Positions 26,054 through 33,827 of a DNA stretch of 64,000 bases are shown piece by piece. Position 1 is the stretch's first letter; every line of letters begins with the position of its first letter. The notes under the pieces are model-generated. The model saw nothing but the letters and a program-made list of their open reading frames with translations. It was not told where the DNA came from and made no database searches. The DNA is taken from positions 186,001 through 250,000 of the forward strand of contig JAXLYR010000008.1 in assembly GCA_046351325.1 (NCBI GenBank), given 5' to 3'. This DNA is from Xiheicaenibacterium sp046351325. Lineage in GTDB: Bacteria; Myxococcota_A; Polyangia; Polyangiales; Polyangiaceae. A program made the translations under genes and the position numbers.

Positions 26054-26670
26054 GTTCCCCCTCGCTTCTTGGGCGCAGCATCACCCAGCGCGGCGCGAAG
26101 CGCCTCGTACGCGTGAAAGGCTCGAAGCTTCACCGCCCCCTCCGTGACACCGAGAACACCCGCAGCATCAGCGACGCTAAGACCCTCGTAGCGTAGCAGG
26201 ATGAAGGCCTCGCGTTGATTGGGCGGCAGCTTCGCCAGCGCGCGATCCACCACGTTCGCGAGCTCGCGCGCGACCGCGACTTGCTCGCCGTCCGTCTCGG
26301 GGCCGGCCGGCAACTCCGCGCCGAGGTCCGAGTCGTCGTCCGTCGAGCGCGGCTGCTCCTTGCGAAAGGCCTTCTGCCGGGCCTGGTCGATGTAGACGTT
26401 GCGCGCGATCGCGTACGCCCAAGGCAGGAGCCGAGCGCCGCGCTCGAACGAGCCGCGCGCGCGGTGCATGCGCAAGAAGGTCTCTTGCAAAAGATCCTCG
26501 GCGGCGACCGGCGACCGCGCGAGGCGCAGCAAGAACGCGCGCAGGCGATCGGCGACGGCGCGGTGAACGACAGCGAACGCAGCGGCGTCCCCCTCGGCGT
26601 AGCGACTCATCGCGAGGTCGCCGTCTGCCGAGGAGGAGGTGCTGTCGCGCACGTCGCCCGGGGCGCTCAC
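26050..26670 (-). CDS. ECF-type RNA polymerase sigma factor
   Basis: Sigma-70 family group-4 protein. Region 2: MSRYAEGDAAAFAVVHRAVADRLRAFLLRL then AAEDLLQETFLRMHRARGSF and LLPWAYAIARNVYIDQAR. Region 4: ALAKLPPNQREAFILLRYEGLSVADAAGVLGVTEGAVKLRAFHAYEALR. The conserved N-terminal helix needs residues before MSRYAEGD, so GTG 26670 or GTG 26652 is more likely than ATG 26610. The gene is followed by the NrsF-like anti-sigma with a 4-base overlap; its targets likely include its own promoter. Confidence 0.92.
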   Translation of the reverse strand: MSAPGDVRDSTSSSADGDLAMSRYAEGDAAAFAVVHRAVADRLRAFLLRLARSPVAAEDLLQETFLRMHRARGSFERGARLLPWAYAIARNVYIDQARQKAFRKEQPRSTDDDSDLGAELPAGPETDGEQVAVARELANVVDRALAKLPPNQREAFILLRYEGLSVADAAGVLGVTEGAVKLRAFHAYEALRAALGDAAPKKRGGT

Positions 26671-26857
26671 TCGCCTCTGATCCCACGAAATGCCCCCGGG
26701 CAAAAGCGCATCGTCTCGCGCCGGCGTCGCGGGCGAGAGGAAGGCCGGCAGGAGCGACCAGACAGGGGGGAGGGCGAGGGCTTCTTCCACGTGAGCAACC
26801 CGGGCAGCGAATTCTGGTACGCGGCGAGTCGACGCACGTTTCTCTTGATCGCGCGCG

Positions 26858-27730
26858 CTACATCGGAGGAGCGCAGATCTCGACGATTCCCCCGCTGTCC
26901 ACAGGGATGCCCTGACAGACCTTGCCCGCCGGGCACTCCTCGTCGACGCCCAAGAAGCAGGTGATTTCGCAGGCGGTCGACGTGCCCGTGACGCTGTCGA
27001 GGAACGCCGCTGCCTTGCTCCCGTCGATGCAGACCGACTCGCCGGGGAGGCCGGTGCCCTCGAACCGCAAACAGCAACCGGGGCAGTTCGAGGCTGCGTC
27101 GCCGACGCAGCGCTCGATGCAGTAGGTGCCGGGTTGGTCCGGATTGATGTTGCCGCAGAAGGCCGAACCCGACTCGGAGCCGCAGCAGTCCGCGTCCGTC
27201 GTGCAGTCGTCGAACGAGTGCTTGCACGAGGGCGGCTCTGCCACACACGAGCCCGACGCGCAGTAGGCCTCGCCAGGGGAGAAGAGCCCGCCGCAGCACT
27301 CGTCGTCGCGCGTGCAAGCATCCCCAACCTGCACGCACGCGGCGCACTCGTAGGTTTGCCCGGTCCCTTTGCAGACCGTCGTGCCTTGGATCGTGCCGCA
27401 GCAATCGAAGACCCAGCTGCAGGACTCACCGATCGACTTGCAGACGGGCTCGGCTTGGAAGCAGCGGATGAGCCCGTCCTCGTCGCACTGGTCGCAGCCG
27501 AGGTTGTCGAAGTTGCTGAGCCAGCTCTCACGCGTCTTCTCGTCCGCCGCGTCGAGCGAGTCGCGAACCCGCGTCTCGCAGTCGGTGACGACCTTGGATA
27601 CGTCTGGGCATGCGCAGAGGATCGCGGCTGCGTCGTCGTATTCGGACGTGTCGATGCCGAGCACGAGGTTGCAACCCGCGGCGAACGCGAGGAGCGCGAC
27701 GCCTGCGCGCGCGGCGACCAGCCGGCTCAT
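26858..27730 (-). CDS. Cys-rich lipoprotein
   Basis: A 290-residue lipoprotein (MSRLVAARAGVALLAFAAGC, Cys lipidated) with more than 25 cysteines. They fall in repeated short modules of the CxxxDxCC and DDCTTDADCCG kind, similar to dickkopf or conotoxin-like disulfide knots often seen in myxobacterial surface proteins. Likely a disulfide-rich exported domain of unknown role. ATG 27730 overlaps the upstream TPR/PEGA gene stop (ATGA), so the two are one unit and may form a surface complex. Confidence 0.75.
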   Translation of the reverse strand: MSRLVAARAGVALLAFAAGCNLVLGIDTSEYDDAAAILCACPDVSKVVTDCETRVRDSLDAADEKTRESWLSNFDNLGCDQCDEDGLIRCFQAEPVCKSIGESCSWVFDCCGTIQGTTVCKGTGQTYECAACVQVGDACTRDDECCGGLFSPGEAYCASGSCVAEPPSCKHSFDDCTTDADCCGSESGSAFCGNINPDQPGTYCIERCVGDAASNCPGCCLRFEGTGLPGESVCIDGSKAAAFLDSVTGTSTACEITCFLGVDEECPAGKVCQGIPVDSGGIVEICAPPM

Positions 27731-28755
27731 CGGAACACCCCGCGGAGCTCGACCGAGGCCGCGCCCGGAAACGCCGCCACCGCGACGCTGATCGTCGGCT
27801 CGAGCGACGCGCGCTCCTCGAGCGCCGCGCCCTCGGCGTCGCGCGGCGCGGTGAGCACCAGCACGAGCCCCGTCCCGAAGAGCACGCCCGCGCCGACGAG
27901 CAGGCCCGTGCTGACATGCGCGAAGGTCTCGGCGTCCGTGATCGCGTCGAGCCCGGACGGCGCACACTGCTTCGAGCCGTTGCAGTTCTCCTCTTGGTCG
28001 GCGAAGTTCTTCCGCTCGAGGGCGAGGCCGCCCATCACGAAGCCCGCGATCCCGGCCGCGATCCCCACGCCCCCCACGCTGAAGCCAGCGACGAGCTGCG
28101 GGCTCACGCCGCTCGTCGGAGCGCTCGCGGCCTTCATCGATCTGGGCGCTGGCGCGCCCGCCCGTCGCCCGACCGGTGTCGCCGCCGCGACCGCCGCGAC
28201 GTCGATCGTCACCGTCTCGCCCTTCGCCTCCACAGCCGTGAACGCCTGGCGAAAGAGCACGTCATCCCCGCGCGCGACCTCGAGGACGTGCTCACCTGGA
28301 TCGATCGGCGCTGCGACGCCCGCCGCGCCCGCGCCCACCACAGCGCCGTCGCGCAGGAGCTCGAGCCCCGCGCCCGCGAGGTCTCCGCGCACCTCGATCG
28401 TCAACTTCGGCAGCCGCGACTCGAGCCCCTTGCGATGCTCGCTCGCGAAGCCCTCGCGCGTGTCCTTGCTCCGCTGCGCGATCTCGACGGCCTCACCCCA
28501 GCGCGACCACGCCGTCGCGAGCTTGCCCTCTTTTTCACGGCAGTTCGCGAGGTTCAGGAGCGCCCCGAGGAGCGGATCGAGCCGGTAGCTCTCCTCGAAC
28601 TTCGCGCAGGCCTCGGGGATGAAGCCCTCGGCGTAGAGGCGCTTGCCCTCCTGAAAGAAGGCGTCCGCTGCTGGGTCGCCCGCTCGCGCCTCACGCTCCG
28701 CCCCAACGAGCAAGACCGCCGCCACGAGCGCGCCCGCGACCCTTGATTGCACCAT
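27727..28755 (-). CDS. TPR/PEGA-type envelope protein with two membrane segments
   Basis: Signal peptide (cleavage near ARAGD), a TPR-like stretch (FFQEGKRLYAEGFIPEACAKFEESYRLDP, ALLNLANCREKEGK), a PEGA-like beta domain (VRGDLAGAGLELLRDG), and a C-terminal pair of hydrophobic segments flanking a loop with Cys pair NCNGSKQC. This is the same family as the truncated gene at 2-658. In related myxobacterial proteins the TPR-PEGA combination is thought to sit in the envelope. It is co-translated with the Cys-rich lipoprotein. Confidence 0.78.
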   Translation of the reverse strand: MVQSRVAGALVAAVLLVGAEREARAGDPAADAFFQEGKRLYAEGFIPEACAKFEESYRLDPLLGALLNLANCREKEGKLATAWSRWGEAVEIAQRSKDTREGFASEHRKGLESRLPKLTIEVRGDLAGAGLELLRDGAVVGAGAAGVAAPIDPGEHVLEVARGDDVLFRQAFTAVEAKGETVTIDVAAVAAATPVGRRAGAPAPRSMKAASAPTSGVSPQLVAGFSVGGVGIAAGIAGFVMGGLALERKNFADQEENCNGSKQCAPSGLDAITDAETFAHVSTGLLVGAGVLFGTGLVLVLTAPRDAEGAALEERASLEPTISVAVAAFPGAASVELRGVFR

Positions 28756-28767
28756 CCCGCGGCGAGC

Positions 28768-29523
28768 TTATCCGTTGGCGGGGCTTTCTTCGATCTCCTC
28801 GGCCTCGTCGATCGCGGCCTCCCACTGGCGCGGGCTGATCGGCGGCTCGGCGAGCTTCGCGGCCTTGCTCACGCCCTTGAAGACGTAGTTCGCGTACGCG
28901 TACGGCCCGTCCGACCACACGAAGAAGTCCTCTTCCAAGATGCCGAGCGGCGCGCCCTCACAGAGCTCGACGATGCTGATCGACGGGGCCTCTTGGTAGA
29001 TGGGCTCCGACGGGTGGTACTCGTCGCCCTCGGTGTCGTCCTCGAGCGCGGTGAGCACGCCCGCGTGATGCTCGGTGTCGAGCTGATCGACCGGCAAGAG
29101 CACCCAGTTCATCTCGACGAGCTCGGGGAACGGAGGCTCCTCGGGGTCGCTGTCGAACGGCGCGTGCTCCCCGATCGGCAGCTCGTAGCTGTGGAAGATC
29201 TCGACGAGCTGCTCGCGTCGCGCGATGTGCTCGTCGCCGGGGCCCCAAAACGCCGTGAGGATCGAGATGACCTCCTCGACGTCGGCCGAGCGCCAGAGCC
29301 GCGGATCGCGCGAGCGCGGGTCGAGGTCCGGCGTGCTCTTCAGCAGCGCCTCGATGCGCGCGGCGTGTGGCTTGAACGGCGTCAAATCGCGGAGCGCGAG
29401 GTCGACCGTGAAGTGCACGCGGTGGTCGATCTCTCGGATGTAGCGGTGCTTGCCGAGGCAGCGAGCGAGCCGCGCGACCTCGTCGATGAGCCGCGCGGCG
29501 AAGGTCCAAGCCATCATCGTCAT
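28768..29523 (-). CDS. hypothetical acidic cytoplasmic protein
   Basis: A 251-residue protein with no signal, no membrane segment and high Glu/Asp content, particularly in the last 130 residues (HYFS-free, rich in PEEPPFPELVEMNW, EDDTEGDEYHP). Predicted alpha/beta. Start ATG 29523, with alternatives at MMAW two codons on. I do not recognise a family. It lies 12 bases upstream of the TPR/PEGA gene and 16 downstream of a small lipoprotein gene, so it sits in the same leftward run as the prepilin peptidase. Confidence 0.65.
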   Translation of the reverse strand: MTMMAWTFAARLIDEVARLARCLGKHRYIREIDHRVHFTVDLALRDLTPFKPHAARIEALLKSTPDLDPRSRDPRLWRSADVEEVISILTAFWGPGDEHIARREQLVEIFHSYELPIGEHAPFDSDPEEPPFPELVEMNWVLLPVDQLDTEHHAGVLTALEDDTEGDEYHPSEPIYQEAPSISIVELCEGAPLGILEEDFFVWSDGPYAYANYVFKGVSKAAKLAEPPISPRQWEAAIDEAEEIEESPANG

Positions 29524-29539
29524 GGGGACGAGCTCTCTT

Positions 29540-29878
29540 TCAATCGAGGAATTTGCCTTCGTACCACACGAGCTGACCGTCCGGACGGCGCTCGATGCGC
29601 GGCCTCGCGTAGCGCCGCGCCGGCACACCGGACTCCCACCCGCCGGGGTGCCAGAGCCAGCCCCCGCCCTCGTATTTCCACTGCCCATCGACCCACACCG
29701 GCGAGCGCAACGCAGCAGGCGGATCGGGGACGATCTCGATGCGCGCGGGAGGCGGCGGCTCCGGGACCTCGAGCGGCTGCGCGTCGTCGGGCTGCGCTGC
29801 GATCGCGGGCTCGGGCAGCGCCGGCGTGCACGCGACCCACGCGAGCGCGAGCGCGAGCACAGGCTGGTATCGGGACAT
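29540..29878 (-). CDS. WXXW/YxxGxW-repeat lipoprotein
   Basis: A 112-residue lipoprotein (MSRYQPVLALALAWVAC, Cys lipidated) with a Pro-rich linker. Then comes a tryptophan-rich stretch, PVWVDGQWKYEGGGWLWHPGGWE, matching short WxxGxW envelope repeats of unknown ligand (YXWXXGXW type). The start overlaps the prepilin peptidase stop (TGATG), so it is translated with it. Confidence 0.65.
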   Translation of the reverse strand: MSRYQPVLALALAWVACTPALPEPAIAAQPDDAQPLEVPEPPPPARIEIVPDPPAALRSPVWVDGQWKYEGGGWLWHPGGWESGVPARRYARPRIERRPDGQLVWYEGKFLD

Positions 29879-30840
29879 CAGGGCGCGGCCCACAAGTAAT
29901 AGAGGTCGCCGAGCGGCCCCGAGAAGAGGAGCAGCTCGATGCCCGCGAGCGCGATGAACGGTCCGAACGGCACCGGCGCCTGCATCCCCTCACCGCCTCC
30001 GTCCGCGAGCTCGTCCTCTTTGCGCCACTCCTCGAGCGCGGCCTCGCGTTGGCTCTCGGGGAGCTTCTCGATCTCGGCGAGGATCTCCTCTCGCTCCTTG
30101 CGGACCTCCTCGGGCTCTTCGACCTTCGCGCCGAATATGCGGACGAGGATGAGCACGACCGACCCTTGAATCGAGCCCGCGAGCAGCCCGAAGAGCGCGC
30201 CCCTCCAACCGAACCAAGCGCCGAGCACGCCGAGCAGCACCGTGTCGCCCGACGCGAAGCCCGTGCGACCGCGCAGCATCTTGTAGACCGAGTTGATCCC
30301 CCAGCCGATGCCGAGCCCGACGAAGCCGCCGACGAGGCCGTCGTACCAGACGAGCCCGCGGAACGACGTCGTCGCGATGCCGAGGATCGCCGCCGCGATG
30401 TTCACCTTGTCCGGCAGGATCGTGAGGTGCTCCATGTCGACGAACGCGGTCGCGACGAGGCCGAGCGCGAGCGCGAGCCCTGCGAGCCAGATCGCGACCC
30501 CCTTCGCGAGCGTGGTCTGGTGCAAGGGCAACGTGAGCACGCCGAGCTCGAGGATCGCCGCGCTGAGCACGCCGCCGATGAGCTCCACCATCGGGTAACG
30601 CGGAGAGATGGGCTGCTTGCAGCACGCCGAGCGACCACGCAGCACGACCCACGTGAGCACCGGGATGTTCTGGTAGCCGCGGATCGGCTTCTTGCAGTGC
30701 GGGCAGTGCGACGGCGGCGAGACGACGCTCATCCCACGCGGCACGCGATAGATAACGACGTTCAAGAAACTGCCCCAGAGCAGACCGAAGAGGGCCGCGA
30801 ACGTCCGCAGGAACCAGAGGGGGAACAGATCGAGGGTCAA
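29878..30840 (-). CDS. pilD: type IV prepilin peptidase / A24 aspartic peptidase
   Basis: Bifunctional leader peptidase/methylase for type IV pilins and type II secretion pseudopilins. N-terminal methylase part: GSFLNVVIYRVPRG and two CxxC-type zinc motifs (CPHCKKPI, SACCKQPIS). Peptidase part: catalytic Asp in FVDMEHLTILPD and the second Asp in SGDTVLLG. Eight or so membrane segments. An unusual ~50-residue acidic helical insertion (EEPEEVRKEREEILAEIEKL...) sits between the last two segments, absent from the usual family. Confidence 0.9.
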   Translation of the reverse strand: MTLDLFPLWFLRTFAALFGLLWGSFLNVVIYRVPRGMSVVSPPSHCPHCKKPIRGYQNIPVLTWVVLRGRSACCKQPISPRYPMVELIGGVLSAAILELGVLTLPLHQTTLAKGVAIWLAGLALALGLVATAFVDMEHLTILPDKVNIAAAILGIATTSFRGLVWYDGLVGGFVGLGIGWGINSVYKMLRGRTGFASGDTVLLGVLGAWFGWRGALFGLLAGSIQGSVVLILVRIFGAKVEEPEEVRKEREEILAEIEKLPESQREAALEEWRKEDELADGGGEGMQAPVPFGPFIALAGIELLLFSGPLGDLYYLWAAP

Positions 30841-30925
30841 CCGCGCCTATTGTGCACAGAGAAGCGCGAGGGGGCACGGAACCTCGCGTTTGACCGCCTC
30901 CCCGCGGCCGTGCAAAAGGGAGCTC

Positions 30926-32146
30926 GTGGTTCGGAGAGAGCGAGTCGCCCAGGTCCTCGTCCTCGCGCTCACGGCCGCGGCCTGCGGGTCCGGCAGCGGC
31001 GGCGCGGGCTCGTCGAGCGCGTCGAACCGCGCGCAGACCTCGGGGCCTCGCGTGCTCACCGCGGCCGACGACGACGCGAGCGCGAGCACCTCGAGCACGG
31101 CCAAGCCCGCCGAGGTGACCATCGTGTCGATCCCCGCGGGCACGCTCGTCGCCGGCTCGATCCCAGGTGACAAGGGTCGCGACCCGACGCTCGAGCCACC
31201 GAGCGTGAGCTTCGATCTGCCGGCCTTCGACATCGATCGCTACCTCTATCCGAACGAGCCGGGCCGCCCGCCGAAGCTCGGCGCGAGCCGCAGCGAGGCC
31301 GAGCAGCTCTGCAAACAGAAGGGCCGGCGCCTCTGCACCGAGCTCGAGTGGGAGCGCGCGTGCAAGGGCCCCGACAACGAGCTCTACGCCGGTCGCGCCG
31401 CGTGGGACTCGGCGTGCAACGAGGCGCCGGAGAAGTGCGCGTCGAGCTTCGGCGTCGCGGGCATGGGCTCGTTCCGCGAGTGGACGGCGAGCGACGTCGA
31501 GCCCCCGCGCGACTCCGGCGTGAAGAAGGGCGCGGCCGTGCGCGGCGCCTCGCGGGAGGCCTCGGACGTCGATCGCCGGTGCGCGCACAGGACGAGCCTC
31601 TCGGCCGACGCGGGCTCGGGCATCGGCTTTCGGTGCTGCGGTGGCGCGGCCGCCGAGGCCCGCATCACGCCCGTCGTCGGCGGCCCCTCGTTCGAGAAGA
31701 TCGAGCTCGCCGCGTCCGATCTCGCCGAGCTCTTCGCGACGGTGCCGAACCTCGCGAAGCTCGGCAAAGACCTCGAGTACTTCGACCCCGAGGCCGCGCC
31801 GAAGACCGTGATGGAGCGCGCCGACGCGGGCGACACCGACCCGAAGGGCTACGTCATCACGACGCAGCCGGTGCTCTGGCGACCCGTCATCGGCGAGGAG
31901 ATCGTCATCGCCGCGGGGCTCGCCGGCAAAGAGACGACGTTCATCGTCGCGATGCACAAGCTCGAGGGCGGGCGCTATCGCATCGCGAGCACCCTCGTGA
32001 TGAAGGGCGATCCGGGCCCCGTCGTGCTCGCGTTCGACCGCTCGGTGACGGGGCGCCTCGAGTGGTCCTCGTGCTGGCAGTGCCGCGCGGAGTCGGGCCG
32101 CATCACCTACCGCGACGACGGCCGCGTGCTCATCTCGCAGGAGTGA
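30926..32146 (+). CDS. lipoprotein with formylglycine-generating-enzyme-like (SUMF1) domain
   Basis: Start GTG 30926 (AGGGAG three bases upstream) gives a lipoprotein signal with AAC as lipid site. After a Ser/Ala linker, residues ~70-215 match the FGE-sulfatase fold: SRSEAEQLCKQKGRRLCTELEWERACKG, REWTAS, KKGAAVRGAS, FRCCGG. True FGE uses two active-site cysteines for copper; whether they are kept is unclear, and such proteins often serve as ligand-binding folds. The C-terminal 180 residues are not recognised. The gene is divergent from pilD. Confidence 0.75.
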   Translation: MVRRERVAQVLVLALTAAACGSGSGGAGSSSASNRAQTSGPRVLTAADDDASASTSSTAKPAEVTIVSIPAGTLVAGSIPGDKGRDPTLEPPSVSFDLPAFDIDRYLYPNEPGRPPKLGASRSEAEQLCKQKGRRLCTELEWERACKGPDNELYAGRAAWDSACNEAPEKCASSFGVAGMGSFREWTASDVEPPRDSGVKKGAAVRGASREASDVDRRCAHRTSLSADAGSGIGFRCCGGAAAEARITPVVGGPSFEKIELAASDLAELFATVPNLAKLGKDLEYFDPEAAPKTVMERADAGDTDPKGYVITTQPVLWRPVIGEEIVIAAGLAGKETTFIVAMHKLEGGRYRIASTLVMKGDPGPVVLAFDRSVTGRLEWSSCWQCRAESGRITYRDDGRVLISQE

Positions 32147-32149
32147 GCG

Positions 32150-32842
32150 TCAACCCGCGGGCGCTGGCTCCTTCTTCGCGGGCGACTTGCGCTTCGTCTT
32201 CGTGGGCGCTGCGACCGCGGACTCCGCCGCGAAGAGCCCTTCGAACGCGCCCACGTCGTCGAGGAGCGCGGCCTTCGCCTGGATGCGGAACCTGGCGAGC
32301 GCGCGAGACGCCTCGACGAGCTTCGCGTCGCGCGCGGTGCGCGCCTTCACGTGCGCTGCCTCGGGGCCGTCCAGTGCGTCGAGGGCGCTCTCGACCGCGA
32401 GCACGTTCTTCTGCACTTTCGCGGCAGCGGCCTTCACGGGCGCGGGCGAGTCGGCCTTCGCGAGCGCGGTGAGGAGCTTGGTCACCGCCTCGACTTCCTT
32501 GCGGTAAGCGAGCTTCACCAGCTTGCTCGGCGCAGGAGCCCCGAACGCCGCGAACGGCTGCGTGCGCTTGCCAAGCTTCGCGCCGACACATGCAATCGCC
32601 AGATCCTCGATCGTTTGGTCGAGCACAGCGTCCGCGTTCGCCACCTTCTCGAGCGCGGCGTCGCGTGTCGAGAGTGTGGTGTCGGCTCGGTCCGCCGCGG
32701 CGAGGTAGGGCTCGACCGCGGCGCGCATCGCTTTGATCGTTGGCGCGAGCGACGCAGGCAGCTTCGCGGAGGACTTGTTGTCGAGCCGCGCGAGCAGCGT
32801 CGTGATGCGTGTGCGGAGGTTGCCGTTGTCTTTGCGAGCCAT
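32150..32842 (-). CDS. hypothetical helical coiled-coil protein
   Basis: A 230-residue protein, nearly all helix, rich in Ala/Lys/Glu (IKAMRAAVEPYLAAADRADTTL, VKAAAAKVQKNVLAVESALDALDG), with a Lys/Pro tail. Its length, Ala-Lys bias and basic tail suggest a DNA- or nucleoid-associated protein, but that is inference. ATG 32842 is chosen; ATG 32875/32872 upstream is possible. It lies just downstream of the 42-bp repeat array. Confidence 0.55.
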   Translation of the reverse strand: MARKDNGNLRTRITTLLARLDNKSSAKLPASLAPTIKAMRAAVEPYLAAADRADTTLSTRDAALEKVANADAVLDQTIEDLAIACVGAKLGKRTQPFAAFGAPAPSKLVKLAYRKEVEAVTKLLTALAKADSPAPVKAAAAKVQKNVLAVESALDALDGPEAAHVKARTARDAKLVEASRALARFRIQAKAALLDDVGAFEGLFAAESAVAAPTKTKRKSPAKKEPAPAG

Positions 32843-32884
32843 GCGGAGAGTCTCGCAGGTGGCTTTTACAACCATCAAGGGTGC

Positions 32885-33099
32885 GCGGGCGCCGCTGCAC
32901 CGACGGAAGAGCCCTCCCGCGGCCGCGCGGGCGCCGTTGCAAGCGTGGAGTTCACTGCCCGCGGCCTCGCGAGCGCCGCTGCAAGCGTGGAGTTCACTGC
33001 CCGCGGCCTCGCGGGCGCCGCTGCACGCGTGGCAGAGCCCTCCCGCGGCCCCGCGGGCGCCGCTGCAAGCGTGGAGTTCACTGCCCGCGGTGCGCGGGC
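32885..33099. repeat. five-unit 42-bp hairpin repeat array
   Basis: Five tandem 42-base units start at 32885, 32927, 32969, 33011 and 33053. Each unit begins GCGGGCGCCGCTGCA and ends with CCCGCGG, so unit junctions form stems such as GCCCGCG-GCCT-CGCGGGC, some perfect over seven pairs. The middle of the unit comes in two kinds: type A (GTGGAGTTCACT, units 2, 3, 5) and type B (AGAGCCCT, units 1, 4). The array fills the gap between the TOPRIM-like gene, whose stop codon lies in unit 5, and the helical-protein gene. Confidence 0.85.
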
Positions 33100-33827
33100 G
33101 ACCGGGCCCCCGAGAACGACGGCACGATGGCCGCCTGGACGCGCGCTAAGAAGTTCTCGAGCCCGTTCTCTTTGCCGTTCGCGGCCAGCTGCTCGAGCGG
33201 CGCGCTCTTGTAGCAGGCGGCCCGTCGCTCCTCGTCGCGGTCGGTGAGCTCAGCGAGCACGCGCTTGGGGCTGCGCGCGTCGTGGTCGTGGGTGGCGGTG
33301 AGCCTCTCGGGCTGCCGTGTGGGATCGATGCCGAGCTCGCGACGAAGCTCCGCCAAGCGCTGGCGTTCGTCATCCGTTTTCGGTGTGAAGCCAGCGAGCA
33401 ACCACGACTCCATCTCGAGCGCTGGGAACGCGATCGAGACCTTCGGCTGGGTCGGGTCAGCGTCGTGCTCGCGCTTGGCTTGAACCAAGCCGTCGTGTCG
33501 CTCGGGTTTGTTGTCTTCGTCGCGGTGGAGCACGACGTGCTCGAGCTCGGGGTGCTTGCGAGCGAGGGCGCGCGCGATGCGGAGCGCGTTCGCCCAACAG
33601 TGAGCTTCTTCCTGTGCGGGCTTGCGATCGAAGTGGCCGCGGCTCGGCGTCAGACCGAGGTCGAGCAGGACCTTCTTGATGTCCGCAACCTTGATGAAGT
33701 CGCAGGCCACGACGAGGGGCTTCTGATCGCTGCCCCGCTTCACCGACTCGGAGATGACGCGCTCGATGAGGCCCCGGAGGACCTCGAAATCACCCCTGGC
33801 CTCGCAGAACACGAGCAGCGTGGTCAC
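33078..33827 (-). CDS. TOPRIM-like (DUF4276-type) nuclease-fold protein
   Basis: A 249-residue protein with the acidic pattern of stand-alone TOPRIM proteins that accompany ATPases: Glu9 in FCEARGD, HRDED (101-105) as the DxD, and ALEMESWLLAGF (about 136-147) with Glu. The C-terminus shows SPKRVLAELTDRDEERRA and NGLENFL, also typical of the DUF4276 group. Its start overlaps the ATPase stop (ATGA), so the two act together. The last codons run into the 42-bp array. Likely a DNA-targeting effector; catalytic activity is inferred. Confidence 0.7.
   Translation of the reverse strand: MTTLLVFCEARGDFEVLRGLIERVISESVKRGSDQKPLVVACDFIKVADIKKVLLDLGLTPSRGHFDRKPAQEEAHCWANALRIARALARKHPELEHVVLHRDEDNKPERHDGLVQAKREHDADPTQPKVSIAFPALEMESWLLAGFTPKTDDERQRLAELRRELGIDPTRQPERLTATHDHDARSPKRVLAELTDRDEERRAACYKSAPLEQLAANGKENGLENFLARVQAAIVPSFSGARSPAHRGQ

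Noticed and set aside
32875..33081. 68-residue minus-strand ORF with repeated NSTLAAAPA peptide
   Set aside because: Composed of the 42-bp repeat; likely noncoding.
32885..33099. CRISPR array
   Set aside because: Units are 42-base tandem repeats with only two recurring middle sequences, not unique spacers, and no cas genes lie near.
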